Assembly: GCF_039542905.1 (NCBI RefSeq)
Contig: NZ_BAABIS010000001.1
Location: 4,836,001 to 4,900,000, forward strand
Reading direction: 5' to 3'
Source of the DNA: Kitasatospora terrestris
GTDB taxonomy: Bacteria > Actinomycetota > Actinomycetes > Streptomycetales > Streptomycetaceae
Length of the DNA: 64,000 bases
The position numbers and the translations under genes were made by a program. Position 1 is the first letter of the stretch. Every line of letters starts with the position of its first letter. The notes under the pieces are model-generated. The model did no database searches and had not been told where the DNA came from. It saw only the letters and a list, made by a program, of their open reading frames with translations. Positions 26,834 to 35,459 of this stretch are shown here, piece by piece.

Positions 26834-27789
26834 GCAAGTACCTGGTCACCGGCGGTGCCGGCTACGTCGGCAGCGTCGTCGCCGCCCACCTGCTCGAGGC
26901 GGGGCACCAGGTCACCGTGCTCGACGACCTGTCGACCGGCTTCCTGGAGGGCGTCCCGGCCGGCGCCGAGTTCGTCCGCGGCCGGATCCAGGACGCCGCC
27001 GAGGTCCTCGACTCCTCCTACGAGGCGGTGCTGCACTTCGCCGCCTCCTCGCAGGTCGGCGAGTCGGTCGCCGACCCGGAGAAGTACTGGCGCAACAACG
27101 TGGCCGGCTCGCTCGAGCTGATCTCCGCGATGCGCAAGGCCGGCGTCCGCAAGCTGGTGTTCTCCTCCACCGCCGCCACCTACGGCGAGCCGGAGGAGGT
27201 CCCGATCGCGGAGACCGCGCGCACCGCGCCGACCAACACCTACGGCGCCACCAAGCTGGCCGTCGACCACCTGATCACCAGCGAGGCCGTCGCGCACGGC
27301 CTGGCCGCCGTCTCGCTGCGCTACTTCAACGTGGCCGGCGCGTACAAGACCTGGGGCGAGCGGCACGAGCCCGAGTCGCACCTGATCCCGCTGGTCTTCC
27401 AGGCCGCCCTCGGGCAGCGCCCGCACATCGCCGTCTACGGCGACGACTACCCGACCCCCGACGGCACCTGCGTCCGCGACTACATCCACGTCGCCGACCT
27501 CGCCGAGGCGCACCTGCTCGCCCTGAAGGCCGCCAAGCCCGGCGAGCACCTGATCTGCAACCTCGGCAACGGCAGCGGCTTCTCGGTCCGCGAGGTGATC
27601 GAGTCCGTCAAGCGGGTCACCGGCCGCGAGATCCCCGTGGTGGTCTCCGAGCGCCGCCCCGGCGACCCCGCCGTCCTGGTCGCCTCCGCCGCCCGCGCCC
27701 ACCAGGCGCTCGGCTGGCAGCCCAGCCGCCCCTCGCTCGACGACATCGTCGCCGACGCCTGGAACTTCACCCTGGAGCACCGAGCCTGA
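26830..27789 (+). CDS. galE: UDP-glucose 4-epimerase
   Basis: 319 residues. Short-chain dehydrogenase fold: NAD-binding GGAGYVGS at residue 8, SSTAATYG with the catalytic Ser, and YGATK with the Tyr-Lys pair. CVRDYIHVADLA is the usual GalE segment. Interconverts UDP-Gal and UDP-Glc. Overlaps galT (ATGA) and abuts galK (TGATG), so the three genes are translationally coupled. Confidence 0.96.
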   Translation: MSKYLVTGGAGYVGSVVAAHLLEAGHQVTVLDDLSTGFLEGVPAGAEFVRGRIQDAAEVLDSSYEAVLHFAASSQVGESVADPEKYWRNNVAGSLELISAMRKAGVRKLVFSSTAATYGEPEEVPIAETARTAPTNTYGATKLAVDHLITSEAVAHGLAAVSLRYFNVAGAYKTWGERHEPESHLIPLVFQAALGQRPHIAVYGDDYPTPDGTCVRDYIHVADLAEAHLLALKAAKPGEHLICNLGNGSGFSVREVIESVKRVTGREIPVVVSERRPGDPAVLVASAARAHQALGWQPSRPSLDDIVADAWNFTLEHRA

Positions 27790-28916
27790 TGAACGACTTC
27801 CAGACCGTGTACGGCGCCGCCCCGGAAGGGGCCTGGGCGGCGCCCGGCCGGGTCAACCTGATCGGCGAGCACACCGACTACAACGACGGGTTCGTGCTCC
27901 CGATCGCCCTCCCGCACCACGTCCGGGCCGAGGCCCGGCGCCGCGACGACGGCGTGCTGCGCCTGTGGAGCGCCCAGGGCGACGGCGAGGTCGTCGAGCT
28001 GCGCCTCGACGGGCTCGCCCCCGGCGCGGTCGCGGGCTGGGCCAAGTACCCGGCCGCCGTGGTCTGGACGCTCCGGCAGGCCGGCCACCGGGTCGGCGGC
28101 GCGGACCTGTGGTTCGACAGCGACGTGCCGACCGGTGCCGGCCTGTCCTCCTCCGCCGCCCTGGAGTGCGCGGTCGGCGTCGCGTACAACGACCTGTACG
28201 GGCTGGGGCTCACGGCGCCCGAGCTGGCGCTGCTCGCGCAGAAGGCGGAGAACGACTTCGTCGGCGTGCCCTGCGGGGTGATGGACCAGATGGCCTCGAT
28301 GTGCTGCGCCGAGGGGTCGGCCCTGCTGCTCGACACCCGTGACCTGGGGCAGCGCCAGGTGCCGATCGACCTGGCCGGCGCGGGCCTGCGCCTGCTGGTG
28401 ATCGACACCCGGGTCAAGCACGACCTCGCCGACGGGGCGTACGCCGAGCTGCGGGCCGGCTGCGAGCGGGCCGCCGAGCTGCTCGGGCTGCCCGCCCTGC
28501 GGGACCTGCCGGCCGACGGCCTGGACGCCGCGCTCGGCCGGCTGCCGGCCGAACTGCGTCCGCTGGTGCGGCACGTGGTCACCGAGGACGGGCGGGTCCA
28601 GCAGGCGATCCGGCTGCTGGACGCGGGCGACCTGGCCGGGATCGGGCCGATCCTCACCGCCGGGCACGCCTCGCTGCGGGACGACTACCGGGTCTCCTGC
28701 CCGGAGACCGACCTCGCGGCGGACACCGCCGTGGCGGCCGGCGCCCTCGGCGCCCGGATGACCGGCGGCGGCTTCGGCGGCTCCGTCATCGCCCTGGTCG
28801 CCGCCGAACTGCTCGACACCGTGGCCGGCGCCGTCGCCGCGGCCTTCGCCGACGCCGGGTACGCCGCTCCCCGCGCCTTCGCGGCCACGCCGGCGGCCGG
28901 AGCACGCCGCCTGTAG
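27789..28916 (+). CDS. galK: Galactokinase
   Basis: 375 residues. GHMP kinase phosphorylating galactose at C1. The galactokinase signature GRVNLIGEHTDYNDG is at residue 19, the ATP loop PTGAGLSSSAAL near 115, and the C-terminal GARMTGGGFGGS near 326. Start overlaps the galE stop by one base. A strong stem-loop follows the gene, closing the operon. Confidence 0.97.
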   Translation: MNDFQTVYGAAPEGAWAAPGRVNLIGEHTDYNDGFVLPIALPHHVRAEARRRDDGVLRLWSAQGDGEVVELRLDGLAPGAVAGWAKYPAAVVWTLRQAGHRVGGADLWFDSDVPTGAGLSSSAALECAVGVAYNDLYGLGLTAPELALLAQKAENDFVGVPCGVMDQMASMCCAEGSALLLDTRDLGQRQVPIDLAGAGLRLLVIDTRVKHDLADGAYAELRAGCERAAELLGLPALRDLPADGLDAALGRLPAELRPLVRHVVTEDGRVQQAIRLLDAGDLAGIGPILTAGHASLRDDYRVSCPETDLAADTAVAAGALGARMTGGGFGGSVIALVAAELLDTVAGAVAAAFADAGYAAPRAFAATPAAGARRL

Positions 28917-28933
28917 GCCCGAGTCGGCCTTCG

Positions 28934-28971
28934 ACAGGGGCGCGTGGGGACGATCCCGCACGCGCCCCTGT
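28934..28971 (+). terminator. Terminator of galTEK
   Basis: ACAGGGGCGCGTG (28934-28946) pairs perfectly with CACGCGCCCCTGT (28959-28971); an inner GGGA/TCCC extends it with a one-base bulge. It starts 18 bases after the galK stop and is followed by TTGTGG. Confidence 0.85.
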
Positions 28972-29095
28972 TGTGGTTGCTCGAACCATTTGTCGCTTGC
29001 GGGAACTTCACGAATCCCCCACGCCGTCGCCCCGTCCGCCCGTACGCTGAGTCCGGCACCGGTGGGGGTCGGGCCGTAGCAGGGGGGAAGTGACG

Positions 29096-30028
29096 ATGGG
29101 GCGGATCCGCGTCCTGGTGGTCGACGGCCACCGGATCTTCGCCGAGGCACTGGCCACGGCGCTCGCCGCCGAGCCCGACGTGGACGTCGGCGCCGCGGGC
29201 AGTGCGGTCGCGGCCGAACGCGCCCTGGACCGCGCCGCCGCCGAACACCGCCCGTACGACGTGGTGCTGATCGACGCCGACCTCGGCGCCGGCCCCGTCC
29301 CGCCGCACCGCCGGCCCCTCGTGCCGGAGCCCCGCAGCACCGCCTTCGCGGTCCCGCAGCCCCGCCGCGCGGCCCCGCCCACCGCCCCGGCCCCGCCGCC
29401 CGCGGGGCCCGTCCCGGCGGCCCGGATCCACTCCGCCGTCGACGGCATCGCCGCGCTCGCCCGGGTCTGCCGTGCCCACCCGGCGCTGCGCGCCGTGGTG
29501 CTCGCGGCCGCGGACGACCCGCAGCGCGCCGTCCGCGCACTCCAGGCCGGCGCCTGCGGCTGGGTGGCGAAGGACAGCTCGCTCACCGCGCTGATGGCCG
29601 TCGTCCGCGGCGTGCTGCGCGACGAGACCCACCTGCCGCCCACCCTGCTCACCGGCGTGGTAAGGGAGTTGACCTCCGCCCGGCGGGACCGCTCGGAGAG
29701 CGAGCGGCTGGTCGCGGCACTCACCCCGCGCGAGGAGGAGGTGCTGCGGTGCATGGTCGCCGGCCTCGGCCGGCAGGCGGTCGCCGAGCGGCTCTACCTC
29801 TCGCCGCACACCGTCCGCACCCACATGCAGAACGTCCTGGGCAAGCTGGGGGTGCACTCCACCCTCGCGGCCGTCGCCGTGGCCCGCCGGGCGGGGATCG
29901 CCCCCTCCGACCCCCCTACCACCACACCCGAACCCTCTCCCGCTTCCGCTTCCCCGGCCGCGGGCCCCACCGTCGCCTCAACCGCCCCATCGACCGTCGC
30001 CTCGACCACGGGCCCGGGCGTCGGCTGA
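29096..30028 (+). CDS. NarL/LuxR-type response regulator with proline-rich insertion
   Basis: 310 residues. N-terminal receiver (about 1-170), LuxR helix-turn-helix (about 210-265: LTPREEEVLRCMVAG ... THMQNVLGKLGVHS), and a Pro/Ser/Thr tail. The receiver keeps a phospho-acceptor Asp (VVLIDADLG, near 60) and the conserved Lys (GWVAKDSS), but the acidic pair is DG instead of DD, and about 50 Pro/Ala/Arg-rich residues are inserted right after the phosphorylation loop. No kinase is adjacent. ATG at 29096 is chosen because AGGGGGG lies eight bases upstream; a GTG two codons earlier is too close to it. Confidence 0.82.
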   Translation: MGRIRVLVVDGHRIFAEALATALAAEPDVDVGAAGSAVAAERALDRAAAEHRPYDVVLIDADLGAGPVPPHRRPLVPEPRSTAFAVPQPRRAAPPTAPAPPPAGPVPAARIHSAVDGIAALARVCRAHPALRAVVLAAADDPQRAVRALQAGACGWVAKDSSLTALMAVVRGVLRDETHLPPTLLTGVVRELTSARRDRSESERLVAALTPREEEVLRCMVAGLGRQAVAERLYLSPHTVRTHMQNVLGKLGVHSTLAAVAVARRAGIAPSDPPTTTPEPSPASASPAAGPTVASTAPSTVASTTGPGVG

Positions 30029-30082
30029 GCCCGCGCGCCGACCGGGTACCGAATCCGTGAGGTCAGGGATACCGGAGGACAG

Positions 30083-31627
30083 ATGTCGCCGAACAGCACT
30101 GCCGCACGCCTGAATTCGATCAGTACACGGATTCCCGGACAGCCGGCCGGCCCGACCGGCCTGCGCGCCCTGGTGATCGGGGCCGGCGCCGCCGGGTCCG
30201 CCCTCGTCCGCGACCTGGGCCGAACACCGGAGTTCGGGCTGCGCCCGATCGGTGTCCTGGACGACGACCCCGCCAAGGCCGGCCTGGAGATCGCCGGCGT
30301 ACCCGTCCTCGGCCGGCTGGCCGAGCTCACCGACCTGGCCGTCGCGCACCGCGCCCAGGTCGTGGTGCTCGCCATCCCCGGCCTCCCGCACCAGCAGGTA
30401 AGGGAGTTGGCGACCTCGGCGGCCGCCGCCGGGGTGGCCGTCCGCTACCTGCCGTCCTTCCTGTCGGCGCTCCGCCGCGAGGTGGTCGGCTCCGACATGC
30501 GCACCCTGGACGTGAACCGGCTGATCGGCCGGCACGAGGTGCACGTGGTCTCCCCGGACGTCCGCGCGGTGATCGAGGGGCGGAGAGTCCTGGTGACCGG
30601 CGCCGGCGGCTCGATCGGCAGTGAACTCTGCCGCCAGGTCCATGCGTTCGGCCCGTCCGAGCTCTACATGCTGGACCACGACGAGTCGAATCTGCACCGC
30701 CTCCAGCTGGAGATCTGGGGCGAGGCACTGCTCACCGACGACTCCCTGGTGATCGCCGACATCCGGGACCGGCCGCGGATCCAGCAGATCTTCCGCGACC
30801 TCAAGCCCGAGGTGGTCTTCCACGCGGCGGCGCACAAGCACCTGCCGCTGCTGGAGCGCCACCCCAGCGAGGCGGTGAAGTCCAACGTGCTGGGCACCGA
30901 CAACCTGGTCGAGGCGGCGCTGGCCACCGGCGTCGAGCGGTTCGTGCTGATCTCCACCGACAAGGCGGCCGACCCGACCTCGGTGCTCGGCGCGTCCAAG
31001 CGGCTCGCCGAGCTGATCGTCCAGGCCAACGCCCGGGACGCCCGCAACCTCGGCACCGGCGTGTTCTCCGCCGTCCGGTTCGGCAACGTGCTGGGCTCGC
31101 GCGGCTCACTGCTCTCGGTGCTCGCCGAGCAGCTGCGCAGCGGCGGTCCGGTGACCGTCACCCACCCCGACGTGACGCGCTTCTTCATGACCATCGAGGA
31201 GGCGGTCGGCCTGGTGCTGGAGGCCGGCCGGATGGCCGAGGGCGGCGAGGTGTTCGTGCTCGACATGGGCGAGCCGGTGCGGATCGTCGACCTGGTGCAC
31301 AACTTCGCCGAGCAGGTGCAGCTGGGCCCGGAGGAGGTGCAGATCCGGTACACCGGCCTGCGGGCCGGCGAGAAGCTCAACGAGGCGCTGTTCTCCGAGG
31401 GCGAGGAGCGGCTGCCCACCGAGCACGCCCGGATCTTCGCCACCGTCGCCGAGCACGACGCCGGCCCGGAGGACCTGGCGGGCGGGTTGACCGGGCTCTA
31501 CCAGGCCGCGTCGGTCAACTCCGACCCGGAGGTCCGCCGTCGGCTGGCCGAGCTGCTGCCCGGCTACCGCACCCCCGCGGCGGATCCGGTCCCGGCGCTC
31601 GCCACCCCCTACCCGGACGGCTTCTGA
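30083..31627 (+). CDS. Soluble FlaA1/CapD-like nucleotide-sugar epimerase/dehydratase
   Basis: 514 residues. First a CoA-binding-like Rossmann domain (LVIGAGAAGSALVRDL near 30), then an SDR domain with GAGGSIGSE near 175 and the family's STDKAADPTSVLGASK segment near 290. Proteins of this group (PglF, WbpM, CapD) are 4,6-dehydratases or 5-epimerases acting on UDP-GlcNAc. The usual four N-terminal membrane helices are absent, so this one is soluble. The TDKA motif is the dehydratase form with Asp-Lys in place of Tyr. GGAGGA precedes the ATG. It could supply a keto sugar to pathways such as the cassette at 49-55 kb. Confidence 0.82.
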   Translation: MSPNSTAARLNSISTRIPGQPAGPTGLRALVIGAGAAGSALVRDLGRTPEFGLRPIGVLDDDPAKAGLEIAGVPVLGRLAELTDLAVAHRAQVVVLAIPGLPHQQVRELATSAAAAGVAVRYLPSFLSALRREVVGSDMRTLDVNRLIGRHEVHVVSPDVRAVIEGRRVLVTGAGGSIGSELCRQVHAFGPSELYMLDHDESNLHRLQLEIWGEALLTDDSLVIADIRDRPRIQQIFRDLKPEVVFHAAAHKHLPLLERHPSEAVKSNVLGTDNLVEAALATGVERFVLISTDKAADPTSVLGASKRLAELIVQANARDARNLGTGVFSAVRFGNVLGSRGSLLSVLAEQLRSGGPVTVTHPDVTRFFMTIEEAVGLVLEAGRMAEGGEVFVLDMGEPVRIVDLVHNFAEQVQLGPEEVQIRYTGLRAGEKLNEALFSEGEERLPTEHARIFATVAEHDAGPEDLAGGLTGLYQAASVNSDPEVRRRLAELLPGYRTPAADPVPALATPYPDGF

Positions 31628-31706
31628 CGGGTGGACCGCGAGCTCGCCGAGGAGGCGGCACCGGTCACGTGGACGGGCCGCCTCCGCCGCGCGAAAGCCG
31701 TCGGGC

Positions 31707-31758
31707 GGGCGGCGCGGGTCAGCCGGCGCGGGTGGGCGGCGCGGGTCAGCCGGCGCGG
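31707..31758. repeat. 27-bp tandem duplication across the tamR stop codon
   Basis: 25 identical bases at 31707-31731 and 31734-31758, period 27. Each copy includes the stop codon region of tamR, so a second in-frame stop lies 27 bases downstream of the first. Confidence 0.8.
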
Positions 31759-32240
31759 TCGAACGGGGCGACCAGGGCGCGCAGCAGCGCGGCGAGCTCG
31801 CCCTGCTGGGCGGCGCTCAGCCGGGCGAGCAGCTCGCGCTCGTGGCCGAGCAGCCCGGCCAGTGCCTGGTCGGCCTTGTCCCGGCCCTCGTCGGTCAGCC
31901 GGACCAGCACCCCGCGACGGTCGTCCGGGTCGGGGAGGCGGACCACCAGGCCCTTGCCGGTGAGCCGGTCGATCCGGTTGGTCATGGTGCCCGAGGTGAC
32001 CAGGGTCTGGGTCAGCAGCTGGCCGGGGGAGAGCTGGTACGGCGAGCCGGCCCGGCGCAGCGCGGTCAGCACGTCGAACTCCCACGGCTCCAGGCCGTGC
32101 TCGGCGAACGCCGTGCGGCGGGCGCGGTCGAGGTGCCGGGCGAGTCGGCTGACCCGGCTGAGCACCTCGAGCGGTTCCACGTCGAGGTCGGGGCGCTCTC
32201 GGCGCCATGCTGCGACCAGGCGGTCGACCTCGTCCTCCAT
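31746..32240 (-). CDS. tamR: MarR-family regulator TamR
   Basis: 164 residues. MarR winged helix: LEPWEFDVLTALRRAG, SGTMTNRIDRLTGKGLV and the wing PDPDDRRGVLVRLT are clear. It is divergent from a trans-aconitate methyltransferase gene and the gap holds two TATCTTGA-type palindromes. This is the arrangement described for S. coelicolor TamR, which senses citrate/aconitate-type ligands and controls tam and aconitase. TACACT on the minus strand (32248-32253) lies seven bases before the ATG, suggesting a leaderless message. The 3' end carries a small tandem duplication. Confidence 0.88.
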   Translation of the reverse strand: MEDEVDRLVAAWRRERPDLDVEPLEVLSRVSRLARHLDRARRTAFAEHGLEPWEFDVLTALRRAGSPYQLSPGQLLTQTLVTSGTMTNRIDRLTGKGLVVRLPDPDDRRGVLVRLTDEGRDKADQALAGLLGHERELLARLSAAQQGELAALLRALVAPFDRAG

Positions 32241-32276
32241 GGCGATCAGTGTATCGGGGGTTGTGTCGATGTGAAG

Positions 32277-32294
32277 TCTCTTGACATCAAGAGA
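32277..32294. promoter_or_regulatory. TamR operator 1
   Basis: Perfect palindrome TCTCTTGACATCAAGAGA (8-bp arms, 2-bp centre) between tamR and tam. The TTGACA inside it (32281-32286) is a candidate -35 element for tam, so binding would block that promoter. Confidence 0.8.
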
Positions 32295-32319
32295 TAACGC
32301 GATGGAGACTTTTCGTGGA

Positions 32320-32337
32320 TATCTTGATGTCGAGATA
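32320..32337. promoter_or_regulatory. TamR operator 2
   Basis: Near-perfect palindrome TATCTTGATGTCGAGATA (7 of 8 arm positions match), the same core as operator 1, centred 43 bases away, about four helical turns. It ends 16 bases before the tam start codon. Confidence 0.75.
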
Positions 32338-32353
32338 CTTTGCGAGGCCCGCC

Positions 32354-33211
32354 GTGACCACCTGGGATCCCCAGCAGTACCTCCGGTTCGCCGACGAGCG
32401 GACCCGGCCCTTCCGCGAACTCCTGGCCCGGGTGCCGGCCCTGCCGCCCGCGCCCGTCGTCCTCGACATCGGCTGCGGCCCGGGCAACTCCACCGAGGTG
32501 CTGCGCGAGCGCTGGCCCGACGCCACCCTGGTCGGCATCGACAGCTCACCCGAGATGCTGGCCGCCGCGGCGGGAGTCGCCGGCGCCGAGTACCGGCTCG
32601 CCGACGCCGCGACCTGGGACCCGGCCGGCGAGCGGCCCGACCTGATCGCCTCCAACGCGACCCTGCAGTGGTTGGGCTTCTCGGCAGCCGGCCAGGCGGC
32701 AGAAGGGCCCTCCTCGCCGAAGGCGGGCAAGGAGGGACGGGCCCCCGGCCACCTCGCCGTACTGACCCGCTGGGCCGCCGCGCTGCGGCCCGGCGGGGTG
32801 CTCGCCTTCCAGGTGCCCGGGAACTTCGACGCACCGAGCCACCGGCTCCTCGCCGACCTGCGCCGCAGCCCGCGCTGGCGGGAGGCGCTCGGCCAGGACG
32901 CGGTCCGCGCGGGGGTGCACCGGCCCGAGGAGTACCTGGACGTCCTGCTCGGCGCCGGCTGCGCGACGGCCGACGTCTGGGAGACCACCTACAGCACCCT
33001 GCTGACCGGGGACGACCCGGTGCTGGAGTGGGTCCGCGGCACCGCCCTGCGGCCCGTCCTCGCCCTCCTCCCCGACCCCGCGGAACGGGCCGCGTTCGAG
33101 GCCGAGTACGCCGCCCTCCTGCGCGACGCCTACCCGGCCGGCCCGCACGGCACGGTCTTCCCCTTCCGCCGCGTCTTCGCGGTGGCCGTCCGCACCGGAG
33201 CGCCCCGCTAG
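32354..33211 (+). CDS. tam: Trans-aconitate 2-methyltransferase
   Basis: 285 residues. Class I SAM methyltransferase: VVLDIGCGPGNSTEVL near residue 36 and SNATLQW near 102. It methylates trans-aconitate, an aconitase inhibitor formed from cis-aconitate. GTG at 32354 has GAGG six bases upstream and leaves operator 2 in the leader; an earlier in-frame GTG at 32315 would place the operator inside the gene. Compared with E. coli Tam there are about 21 extra residues between LQW and LRPGGVLAFQ (roughly residues 110-132), rich in Gly, Ala and Lys, in an otherwise conserved loop. It ends four bases into the convergent neighbour. Confidence 0.88.
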   Translation: MTTWDPQQYLRFADERTRPFRELLARVPALPPAPVVLDIGCGPGNSTEVLRERWPDATLVGIDSSPEMLAAAAGVAGAEYRLADAATWDPAGERPDLIASNATLQWLGFSAAGQAAEGPSSPKAGKEGRAPGHLAVLTRWAAALRPGGVLAFQVPGNFDAPSHRLLADLRRSPRWREALGQDAVRAGVHRPEEYLDVLLGAGCATADVWETTYSTLLTGDDPVLEWVRGTALRPVLALLPDPAERAAFEAEYAALLRDAYPAGPHGTVFPFRRVFAVAVRTGAPR

Positions 33212-33804
33212 GGCCCGGCCGGCCGCCGGGCCCAGGGGAGCAGCACCAGGCCGGCCGCCGCCGCCACCGCGCACCAGGTGGAGACGAACGCGTAGTGCCA
33301 GAGCGCCGCGCAGACCAGGGCGCCGGCCCCGGTCAGGACGCCGAGCAGGCGCAGCGTCCGGTCGCCGCTGAGCAGGAGCGAGCCGACGGTCGCCAGCAGG
33401 TAGCCGGCGAGCAGCAGCGGGGCGTACGGCACGCCGATGCCGTACGTGAGGGTGTGGCCGTGCGGGCTCGCCGAGAGCGGATCCGCGGCGAGGTCCGCGG
33501 CCAGCGGGAGCGCCACCGCCGCGCCGACCGCGGTCAGGACGGCGGCGCTCCGGCGGCCGGTGGCGGCGAGCACCCCGGCAGGGACCAGCAGGGGGAGCAG
33601 CGGCAGGGCGATCACCGCCCAGGGCGTGCGGGCCCACGCCCCGCCCGACCAGACGGCCGCCTCCAGCAGCTGGTGCACCCCGAGGAGCAGCGGGAGGCAG
33701 GCGAGGGGGAGCCGGCGGACGTCGCGGACGGGGACCAGGCAGGCGACGCCGAGCGCGGCCACGGCGCCGCCCGCCACCGCATCGGCCTGGGCGCTCCAGC
33801 ACAT
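33208..33804 (-). CDS. DUF6629-type integral membrane protein
   Basis: 198 residues, six hydrophobic segments. The start MCWSAQADAVAGG and the LLLGVHQLLEAAVW segment are typical of a small family of actinobacterial membrane proteins of unknown function (DUF6629). The Trp/His-rich pieces HQLLEA and LWHYAFVSTW might bind a ligand or haem, but this is speculation. Convergent with tam (four-base overlap). Ten bases downstream of the DMT transporter gene on the same strand. Confidence 0.75.
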   Translation of the reverse strand: MCWSAQADAVAGGAVAALGVACLVPVRDVRRLPLACLPLLLGVHQLLEAAVWSGGAWARTPWAVIALPLLPLLVPAGVLAATGRRSAAVLTAVGAAVALPLAADLAADPLSASPHGHTLTYGIGVPYAPLLLAGYLLATVGSLLLSGDRTLRLLGVLTGAGALVCAALWHYAFVSTWCAVAAAAGLVLLPWARRPAGP

Positions 33805-33813
33805 GGAGCCAGG

Positions 33814-34725
33814 CTAGGCCCCGTCCCGGTGGTTGCTCGCGGGCAGGTGCGGCAGGTGCGGCAGGTGGGTGTGGTGGCCCTGGCCGGGCATGGCGGGGTG
33901 GCGGCCGAGGACGACGACGCCGGTGACGACGGCGAGCAGGCCGAGGACCTGGGCGGTGACGGCGGCCGGGGTGACCCGCAGGGTGTCGCCGAGGAAGCCG
34001 ACGGCGCAGGCGATGCCGGCGATGGGCTGGGCGGCGGTGAGCGCGGGCAGGGACATCCGCAGCGGCGCCGCCTCGAACGCGGACTGGACGAGCAGCAGCC
34101 CGACCACCCCGATGGCGATCACGGCGTACGGCTGCCAGCTCCGCAGCGCCTCGCCGATCCCGCCGTCCTCCAGTCGGTCCGCGCTCATCCGGGTGAGCGC
34201 GTCCTGGAGGCCGTAGAGGAGACCGGCGGCGAGGGCGAGCAGGGTGGCCTCCTCGAACAGGTCGAAGCGGCGGGCGATCGCGACCAGGACCAGCGCCAGC
34301 CCGGAGACCACGCCGACGACCAGCCAGAAGCGCAGGGGGCCGGCCCGGGCGCCGCCGCCGGTGGGCTGCCCGGCGGCGATGAAGACGGCCACGCCGAGGG
34401 CGATCAGCACGACACCCATCCAGCCGGAGCGGCCGAGCGAGGTGCCGGTGAGGACCCGGGCGAGGGCCATCGCGAAGACCAGGTTGGTGGCGAGGAGCGG
34501 TTCGACGAGGGCGACCTCGCCCTGGCCGAGGGCGAGGGCGCTGAGCACCTGACCGGCGATCATGAACGCGATGCCGAGCAGCCAGTCGGGCATCCGCGCC
34601 AGGTGGAGCAGCAGCCGCCAGTGCAGCAGATCGCTCTTGGGGGCGCGCTGGGCCGCGTGCTGCTGGAGCACGAACCCGAGGCCGAGGCAGCAGGCCGCGC
34701 CGATCGCCAGGATGAAGACCGCCAC
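33814..34725 (-). CDS. DMT-superfamily transporter (EamA/NIPA-like)
   Basis: 303 residues, nine to ten hydrophobic segments in two repeats, and a His-rich tail (GHHTHLPHLPHLPASNH). Features: GFVLQQHAAQRAP near the start, EPLLATNLVFA, ALTAAQPIAGI. Members export or import metabolites or Mg2+; the His-rich C-terminus might bind metal. Probably cotranscribed with the DUF6629 gene downstream, separated by nine bases. Confidence 0.8.
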   Translation of the reverse strand: MAVFILAIGAACCLGLGFVLQQHAAQRAPKSDLLHWRLLLHLARMPDWLLGIAFMIAGQVLSALALGQGEVALVEPLLATNLVFAMALARVLTGTSLGRSGWMGVVLIALGVAVFIAAGQPTGGGARAGPLRFWLVVGVVSGLALVLVAIARRFDLFEEATLLALAAGLLYGLQDALTRMSADRLEDGGIGEALRSWQPYAVIAIGVVGLLLVQSAFEAAPLRMSLPALTAAQPIAGIACAVGFLGDTLRVTPAAVTAQVLGLLAVVTGVVVLGRHPAMPGQGHHTHLPHLPHLPASNHRDGA

Positions 34726-34785
34726 GGGAGACCTTCCGAACGTCGCCCGGCCAGCCTATGCCCGGGGCCCGGCGACGGCAGCAGC

Positions 34786-35433
34786 TCAGGTCTTGCGGTC
34801 GCCGACCAGCTTGGGGTGGCGCTCCAGTCCCTCCAGTCCGTGCCAGGCGAGGTTGACCAGGTGGGCGGCGACCTCGGCCTTGCCGGGCTTGCGGACCTCC
34901 AGCCACCACTGGCCGGTGAGGGCGACCATGCCGACCAGCATCTGGGAGTACATCGGGGCGAGCCGCGGGTCGAAGCCCCGGGACTTGAACTCCAGCCCCA
35001 GGATGTCCTCGACCTGGGTGGCGATGTCGCCGATCAGCGAGGCGAAGCTGCCGGTGGACTGCGCCACCGGCGAGTCGCGGACCAGGATCTTGAAGCCGTC
35101 GGTCGAGGTGTCGATGTAGTCCATCAGCGCGAAGGCGGCCTGCTCCAGCAGTTCCCGGGAGTGCCCGCCGGTCAGCGCGCCGGTCACCATGTCGAGGAGG
35201 AGCTGCATCTCGCGGTCGACGACGACCGCGTACAGCCCCTCCTTGCCGCCGAAGTGCTCGTACACCACCGGCTTGGACACCCCGGCCCGCTCGGCGATCT
35301 CCTCCACGGAGGTGCCGTCGTAACCGCGCTCGGCGAAGACCGACCGGCCGATTTCGAGCAGCTGCTCCCGGCGCTGCTTGCCGGTCATCCGGACCCGGCC
35401 GCCGGCCTTTTTGCCTCCGTTGCTCCCGTTCAC
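34786..35433 (-). CDS. TetR-family regulator, likely of the adjacent desaturase
   Basis: 215 residues. The helix-turn-helix RGYDGTSVEEIAERAGVS is near residue 45, followed by KPVVYEHFGGKEGLY. The C-terminal part is a helical ligand domain, probably for acyl-CoA-type ligands given its neighbour. It lies 26 bases downstream of the acyl desaturase gene on the same strand, the order seen in S. coelicolor. GTG at 35433 is chosen; an ATG at 35463 that overlaps the desaturase stop is an alternative. A palindrome in the desaturase promoter is its likely operator. Confidence 0.85.
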   Translation of the reverse strand: MNGSNGGKKAGGRVRMTGKQRREQLLEIGRSVFAERGYDGTSVEEIAERAGVSKPVVYEHFGGKEGLYAVVVDREMQLLLDMVTGALTGGHSRELLEQAAFALMDYIDTSTDGFKILVRDSPVAQSTGSFASLIGDIATQVEDILGLEFKSRGFDPRLAPMYSQMLVGMVALTGQWWLEVRKPGKAEVAAHLVNLAWHGLEGLERHPKLVGDRKT

Positions 35434-35459
35434 CCCTACATCATGCTGCAGGACTCGCC

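Noticed and set aside
32315..32353. GTG at 32315 as the tam start
   Set aside because: It has no ribosome binding site and would place TamR operator 2 in the coding region; GTG at 32354 has GAGG at correct spacing.
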